Assembly: GCA_030737835.1 (NCBI GenBank)
Contig: CM060854.1
Location: 11,465,272 to 11,529,271, forward strand
DNA: 64,000 bases
Direction: 5' to 3'
Source of the DNA: Acorus gramineus
Lineage: Eukaryota; Streptophyta; Magnoliopsida; Acorales; Acoraceae
The position numbers and the translations under genes were made by a program. The notes beneath the pieces were generated by a model. The model was not told the origin of the DNA. It saw nothing but the letters and a program-made list of their open reading frames with translations, and did not search any database. This document shows, piece by piece, positions 58,955 to 64,000 of this stretch; within the stretch, counting starts at the first letter, position 1, and the number at the start of each line of letters is the position of its first letter.

Positions 58955-61051
58955 TCACAGTGGATCATACAAGTGATCATACAAAGTGAGTTTGCGAAGA
59001 AGAAACTGAAATCGAGGAACTGGATGTGACTTCGTAAAGAAATCAGCAAGCTGCTCAGCAGAGGAGATATGCGGAAGCGATAATGTCTCTGCAAGAAAGT
59101 GCTGACGAACGAAGTGACAATCGATCTCAATGTGTTTGGTCCTCTCATGAAAGACCGGATTGCTAGCAATCTGAATAGCAGACCGGTTATCACAGTGAAG
59201 AGGAGTAGGACCAGTCATAGTAACTCCTAGATCCACCAAGAGACGTCTGAGATGAACAATCTCCTTGGTGGTGATAGCCATGGCTCGATATTCAGCCTCA
59301 GTGCTGGAAAGAGAAACAACCTCCTGTTTCTTGCTGCGCCAAGAGATGATAGAATCTCCGAGAAATATGCAGAAACCAGTGGTGGAGCGTCTAGTCGTCG
59401 GGTCTCCAGCCCAATCAGCATCAGTGTAAGCCCTGAGAACCAGAGTCGAAGAGGATGACAGATAGATCGATCTAGTGATAGTACCACGCAAATATCTAAG
59501 AATTCGCATAAGAGCACCATAATGCACTGATCGAGGAGCCGAGACAAACTGACTAACAATACTGACGGCATGAGCAATGTCAGGTCTAGTGATGCAGAGA
59601 TACACAAGCTGACCCACGATCTGTCTGTATCGAGTGGGATCTGAGAGGAGCTCACCATCCGTAGGACGAAGCTTCACATTAAGCTCAAGAGGAGTATCCG
59701 CACTGCGGGTATCGGAGAGGGCAGCACGCTCTAAAATGTCAGCTGTATACTTCTGTTGAGAAAGCAGAATCCCACGATCACTCTGTGCAATTTCGAGACC
59801 AAGGAAGTAGCGAAGAGTACCAAGATCTTTCATCTGAAACTGTCGACTGAGGTGATTCTTGACCCGAGTAATACCAGCGGAGTCATCGCCAGTTATAATC
59901 ATGTCGTCAACATACAGAAGAAGGATTACCCGCCCCTGCGATGAGGATCGCACAAACATAGAGTGGTCCTGGTGGCTCTCAACAAAACCAGCTGTCAGAA
60001 TAACACTGCGAAAACGCTCAAACCAGGCACGAGGAGCTTGTTTCAGTCCGTATATAGCCCGCCGAAGACGACAAACATGCTGAGGAGGAGTGCTGAGACC
60101 TGGAGGTGGTTGCATATAAACAACCTCAGATAAATCACCATGAAGAAAAGCATTCTTCACGTCCATCTGAAAGAGAGACCAGCGACGAACAGCAGCAACG
60201 GCGAGAAGGGTGCGAACAGTAGTCATCTGAGCAACAGGAGCAAAGGTCTCCTCATAGTCAATGCCATACTCCTGAGTGAAACCTCTAGCAACAAGACGAG
60301 CCTTATGGCGTTCAATGGAACCATCAGGGCGATGCTTGATCTTGAAAATCCACTTGCAGCTGATAGGGGTAACACCATCCGGAAGGGGAACAACATCCCA
60401 GGTCTGTGTCTGCTCAAACGCCTCAAACTCCTCAGCCATGGCCTGCTGCCACTCAGGGTACTCGACTGCCTCGTGATAAGATCGGGGCTCACGGTGGACA
60501 TGTATAGCTGTGAGATAGGCCTGAAATTGTGGAGAGTAGGTACTGACAGATGCAAAACCAAACTGGTCTGGTGGCCCCGAGTCGTAACTGAAGCGGGAAG
60601 GAGGGTGACGCGCACGGTGAGGATAACGAGGCAAAAGATGAGGATCCACGGCAGGAGGAGGCGCGTCAGGCGTGGGAGTCGGAGGACCAGTGGAAGTATC
60701 TTCAGTAGGGACAATAGGTGACACACTGGGAGGAGAGGGTGGGTTATCTGCAGGATTGTCAGGTTGAGACGCAGGGGTAGGAACAGACTCTAGTGCAACA
60801 GGTAGGCCAGGAAAAGGAAGAGACGTAATAGGAGAGACCTGAATAGGAGGAGAGGACGGAGTGGGTGAAGAAGAAAAATAGGGAACATCCTCGACAAAGG
60901 ACACATGACGAGCGATCCAAAATCGATCTCCAACAGGATCATAGCAGCGATAACCCTTGTGTTCGAAGCTAATCCCCAAGAATACACACTTTACTGATGA
61001 GAGGCCAACTTGGTGCGTTGATGAGGAGGGAGAAGCACAAAACACGTACAT
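58955..61051 (-). pseudogene. Ty1-copia pol: integrase tail, reverse transcriptase, RNase H
   Basis: Open for 698 codons. After the integrase C-terminus ([10 protein letters not shown]) and a proline-rich linker come the RT domain with [46 protein letters not shown] and the catalytic [11 protein letters not shown] (residues about 378-388), then RNase H with [31 protein letters not shown] and [16 protein letters not shown] and RNase H look intact. Upstream parts of the polyprotein lie in other frames, so the element as a whole is probably inactive unless the shifts are sequencing errors. Confidence 0.93.
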
Positions 61052-61542
61052 CCAAATGTGCGAAGTCTGCTATAATCAGGGTGAGAAGAATAAAGACGCT
61101 CATGAGGAGTCATACCGGAGAGGACAGAGGAGGGGGTGATATTGATAAGATGGACACAGAGAAGAGCAGCTTCAGCCCAGAACATACTGGGGACTGAAGA
61201 GGAAAGTAAGAGAGCACGAGTCGTCTCAAGAATATGACGATGTTTACGTTCAGCAACCCCATTTTGCTCATGAGTGTAGGGGCATGATTGCTGAAAAAGG
61301 GTGCCATGAGAATGAAGAAGAGAACGCATCGTAGAAGAGATGTATTCTCGAGCACAATCAGACCTAAAAGTTTTGATACGAGCTTGAAATTGGGTATAAA
61401 TCATATTGGTAAAAATCTCATAAATTTTGGGAACCTCAGAACGTTGACGCAATAAATAAATCCAAGTAAAACGAGAGTAATCATCAATAAAACTAATATA
61501 ATAAGAAAAACACTCTTTGAGGTTACATGAGATGGGCCCCAA
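60991..61542 (-). pseudogene. Ty1-copia pol: integrase core segment
   Basis: Holds YYISFIDDYSRFTWIYLL, FRSDCAREYIS and QNGVAERKHRHILETTRALL, i.e. the second Asp and the Glu of the DDE triad; the first Asp (HSDIWGP) lies in the preceding frame, upstream of a frameshift near 61500. A second shift near 61003 separates it from the RT frame. Confidence 0.9.
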
Positions 61543-62798
61543 ATGTCAGAATGAACAAGCTCAAATGGACTAGAGGACTGATTATTACTAGGACTAAAAG
61601 GAGTAGCCACAGGTTTGGCTAATTTACAGCCCTCGCAAACAGAAAGTGGAGAAAAAGAAATACGACCTAAGACACCAGATTGAAATAGTTCTTTGAGACG
61701 AGACTCAGACACATGACCTAACCTTCGATGCCACAAATCGACATCAGAAGTGACGCTACCACAGAAGACAGATGGATCAGGAACGGGAAGACGAAGATAC
61801 TCCACGTAATAAAGTCCGCCAATCCTACGTCCAACGCCAATCCTCTGCCCTGATCGTGGATCCTGCACAAGACAACCAGAGGTGGTAAAGGTAACAGTGA
61901 GACCAGAATCACACAATCGGCTAATAGATATAAGATTCATGCAAAGGTCAGGGGCATGTAAAACAAATGGTAATGAAATGCGTCCTGTAGGGTCAGAGGT
62001 GGTAGTGATCGATCCACACTGCGTGATGACTAAAGGGGAGCCATCTGCAGTATGAATCGTGGGCAGGTGTGAAGGTGCCGGTGAGCATGCAGTGAGGACA
62101 GAACTGTCCGGTGTCATGTGATGTGAAGCACCTGAATCAAAAATCCAATGAACAGGAGTACCCAAAGTAGTAGAGAAAGCAGAGGGAGTAGAAGAACCAG
62201 GAGGAGGTTGCTGTATGATCAGTTGATCGAGGCTCTCTCGGATACGCCCAAGCTGATCTGTGTATGAAGACGGAGCGTCAGTGGCAACAGCAACAGAAGT
62301 ATAGGGAGCAGTGGGGCGGCGCCGACGCTGTCCTCTTCCTTTTGGTGGAAAGCGCTTTTCAGGATGAAGCTTCCAACAGTCGGCGACCGGATGTCCAGTC
62401 CTCTTGCAGTGAGTACACAATGTATTCTTTCGAGAGGAGCCGGTGAGTGTCGTAGGAGGAGTAGCTACCAAGACTCCCTCATAAGTGGAAGATGGAGTGG
62501 ACTGGCGCAATGCAATGGTGCGAAGACGAGTCTCCTCAGCAACAACCTCAGTGACGGCGGATTCCAGTCGAGGAAGTGGATCCCGATGTATGAGTTGACC
62601 GGCCAATGCGGAGAACTCTGGACGAAGAGCCATCAGATACTGATACAACTCACGACGATCACGAAAAACTTCTCGCTCAGCGGGAGTGGCCATCGGTCCA
62701 GGCTCAAGCGCACGAAGCTCCCTGAAGTGCGCTCTCATGCGTCCATATAGAGTCTGGGCAGATAGATCACCTTGAGTAGCAGTCTGAGTGTCGATCAA
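61401..62798 (-). pseudogene. Ty1-copia gag C-terminus, protease, pre-integrase
   Basis: 465 codons: gag with the zinc knuckle CTHCKRTGHPVADC (C-x2-C-x4-H-x4-C, residues 128-141), the aspartic protease WIFDSGASHHM (Asp 221), and the GAG-pre-integrase DLWHRRLGHVSESRL with VCEGCKLAK, ending just after HSDIWGP where the frame shifts. Confidence 0.93.
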
Positions 62799-62827
62799 AA
62801 GTTGATATTCACGAGCACCGCTTTTCT

Positions 62828-63220
62828 CTACAAAGCGGTCACAAAGATGAGTCCAAGTGCGGCAGACGACGGAAAACCAGTGAGATCTGCACGGATCGAA
62901 CGATCAACAGAGTTGATCAAATAGGAGAATACGCGTCTGTCCCGTGTGCGCCAGGTGATAAATGTCGGGTCTTGATCAGACGGTTGCACAATAGAACCAT
63001 CAATATAACCGACAAGATGACAACGATCGAGAGCGCTCCGTACCGTAATGTGCCAGGGTGACCAATCTTCGGCAGAACTAAGAGGAAAATCGGTCGAGTT
63101 CGGAAGATTGTCCCGAAAATTCTCAAAACATGCCATTTGAGAGAGAGTAGCAGCCTGAGAGAGATCAGAAACCTTCGAAGTTGGTAACGGAAGAGTAGGG
63201 TCGTCGTTGATTTCTGACAT
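62828..63220 (-). pseudogene. Ty1-copia gag N-terminus
   Basis: 130 codons from MSEINDDPTLPLPTSKVS with the typical gag segment DWSPWHITVRSALD and FITWRTRDRRVFSYLINSVD. A frameshift near 62860 separates it from the following gag frame (CRTWTHLCDRFVEKSGARE). ATG chosen as the first in a frame consistent with gag. No primer-binding site or 5' LTR is seen upstream; they may lie beyond 64000. Confidence 0.85.
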
Positions 63221-63339
63221 TGTGCAGAACCACTCGGATAAGGATCAGAAGTAGACGAGGACGTAGAGCATGAAAAATCGAGCAAAATGGACTCCTGGAT
63301 CACCTTAATCGGACTTCCGGAGAGGAAGTTATGACCGAT

Positions 63340-64000
63340 TTAGTGATTTTGAAGTCTCAAGCGGCGCCGGAGGCGGCGGCAGGGCGGCCGGAGGCGGCAG
63401 AGGGCGGCCGGAGGAGCACGACGGCGACCGGAGGTAACCGGAGGAGCCGGAGGCGGCGGAGGGCGGCCGGTGGCGGCGGATTCGGGTGGCGTCCCGGGCA
63501 GGGTTCCCGGATCCGGGTCGGATGCTGGGCCGGGTTCGTGGATCCGGGTCGGATGCTGGGAGCGCCCCGGGTCGGATGCTGGGAGCGCTCGGGTCGGATC
63601 CGGGTCGGACGCGCGAGATGATCCGGACAGCTCGAGACAGGCTGGCACCAGTAGATCCCGGGAAATCCGGGCAGGATCAGCGCGCGGGCGATCCGGGCAG
63701 GGCGATCCGGGCAGATCCGTGTGATCCGGGCAGGGTCAGCGCGCGGGCGATCCGGGCAGGGCGATCTGGGCGATCCGGGCTGGGCGATCCGGGCTATCCG
63801 GGCAGGGCGCAGCAGGGCGCGTGCGGCTGGGCTGGGCACCGGGCAGGGCAGGGCTGGGTGCGGCAGGGCGGCGCCGGCAGCGGCAGGGGCGGCGACGGCA
63901 GCGGCAGGGCGGCGACGGTAGCGGCAGGGGCGGCGACGGCAGCGGCACGACGGTGGCAGCGACGGCAACGGCGACGACAAGGGCACGACGACGACGGCAA
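63340..64000. repeat. GC-rich minisatellite region at the window edge
   Basis: Three successive repeat textures: GGCGGCCGGAGG-type (63360-63475); GGATCCGGGTCGGATGCTGG (63505-63605) passing to GATCCGGGCAGGGC-type (63660-63805); and GGCGGCGACGGCAGCGGCAG (63865-64000). All six frames are open in places, from composition alone. It may be the 5' leader of the copia element or adjacent host DNA. Confidence 0.75.

Noticed and set aside
63357..63986. 209-codon P/R/A-rich open frame (-)
   Set aside because: Lies in GC-rich minisatellites where all frames tend to stay open; no domain.

Overview
This is nuclear DNA from a flowering plant. Genes have GT-AG introns, there are TATA boxes and AATAAA signals, and AT-rich intergenic DNA is packed with plant transposon families. 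The first exons of the aquaporin and ankyrin genes are very GC-rich while introns and spacers are AT-rich, a contrast common in monocots; a non-grass monocot is my guess, not a demonstrated fact.

Three host genes are supported. (1) A 7-exon neprosin-family (DUF239) secreted protein on + (12796-17935, 405 aa), with both expected catalytic glutamates apparently replaced. (2) A 3-exon ankyrin-repeat protein on - (31025-28845, 334 aa) of the BDA1/ACD6 type, with no recognisable C-terminal PGG membrane domain. (3) A 3-exon tonoplast aquaporin of the TIP4 type on - (48391-45806, 250 aa). Its terminal exon and flank are tandemly duplicated, so a second exon encoding the same 125 residues lies at 44546-44169. 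The three genes do not look functionally linked.

The rest is mobile DNA. 1-2.6 kb: decayed Ty1-copia pol and a possible LTR. 2.6-5 kb: diverged tandem repeat. 5.0-12.06 kb: one LINE on -, split by a ~2.9 kb probable solo LTR at 7384-10314. 19.9-21.5 kb: two MITE-like elements, one a large hairpin. 22.3-25.7 kb: an internally deleted CACTA (En/Spm) element. 28.0-28.7 kb: MULE-type MITE. 31.3-34.6 and 36.3-37.35 kb: two related TIR elements, the larger carrying a Ulp1 protease fragment and both carrying a GTGTACACTGTTA satellite. 35.77 and 52.46 kb: two SINEs. 46.7-57.2 kb: a dense, partly nested cluster of hAT and MULE MITEs, many with target-site duplications visible by eye. 58.6-63.3 kb (possibly to the window edge): a Ty1-copia element on - with frameshifts, whose 5' LTR is outside the window, bordered by GC-rich minisatellites.

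No genuinely new biochemical system is evident. The most interesting points are the duplicated terminal exon of the aquaporin, the neprosin paralogue without its catalytic residues, the Ulp1/satellite transposon family, and the stratigraphy of nested insertions. All coordinates and identities were read by eye; no alignment or database search was run.
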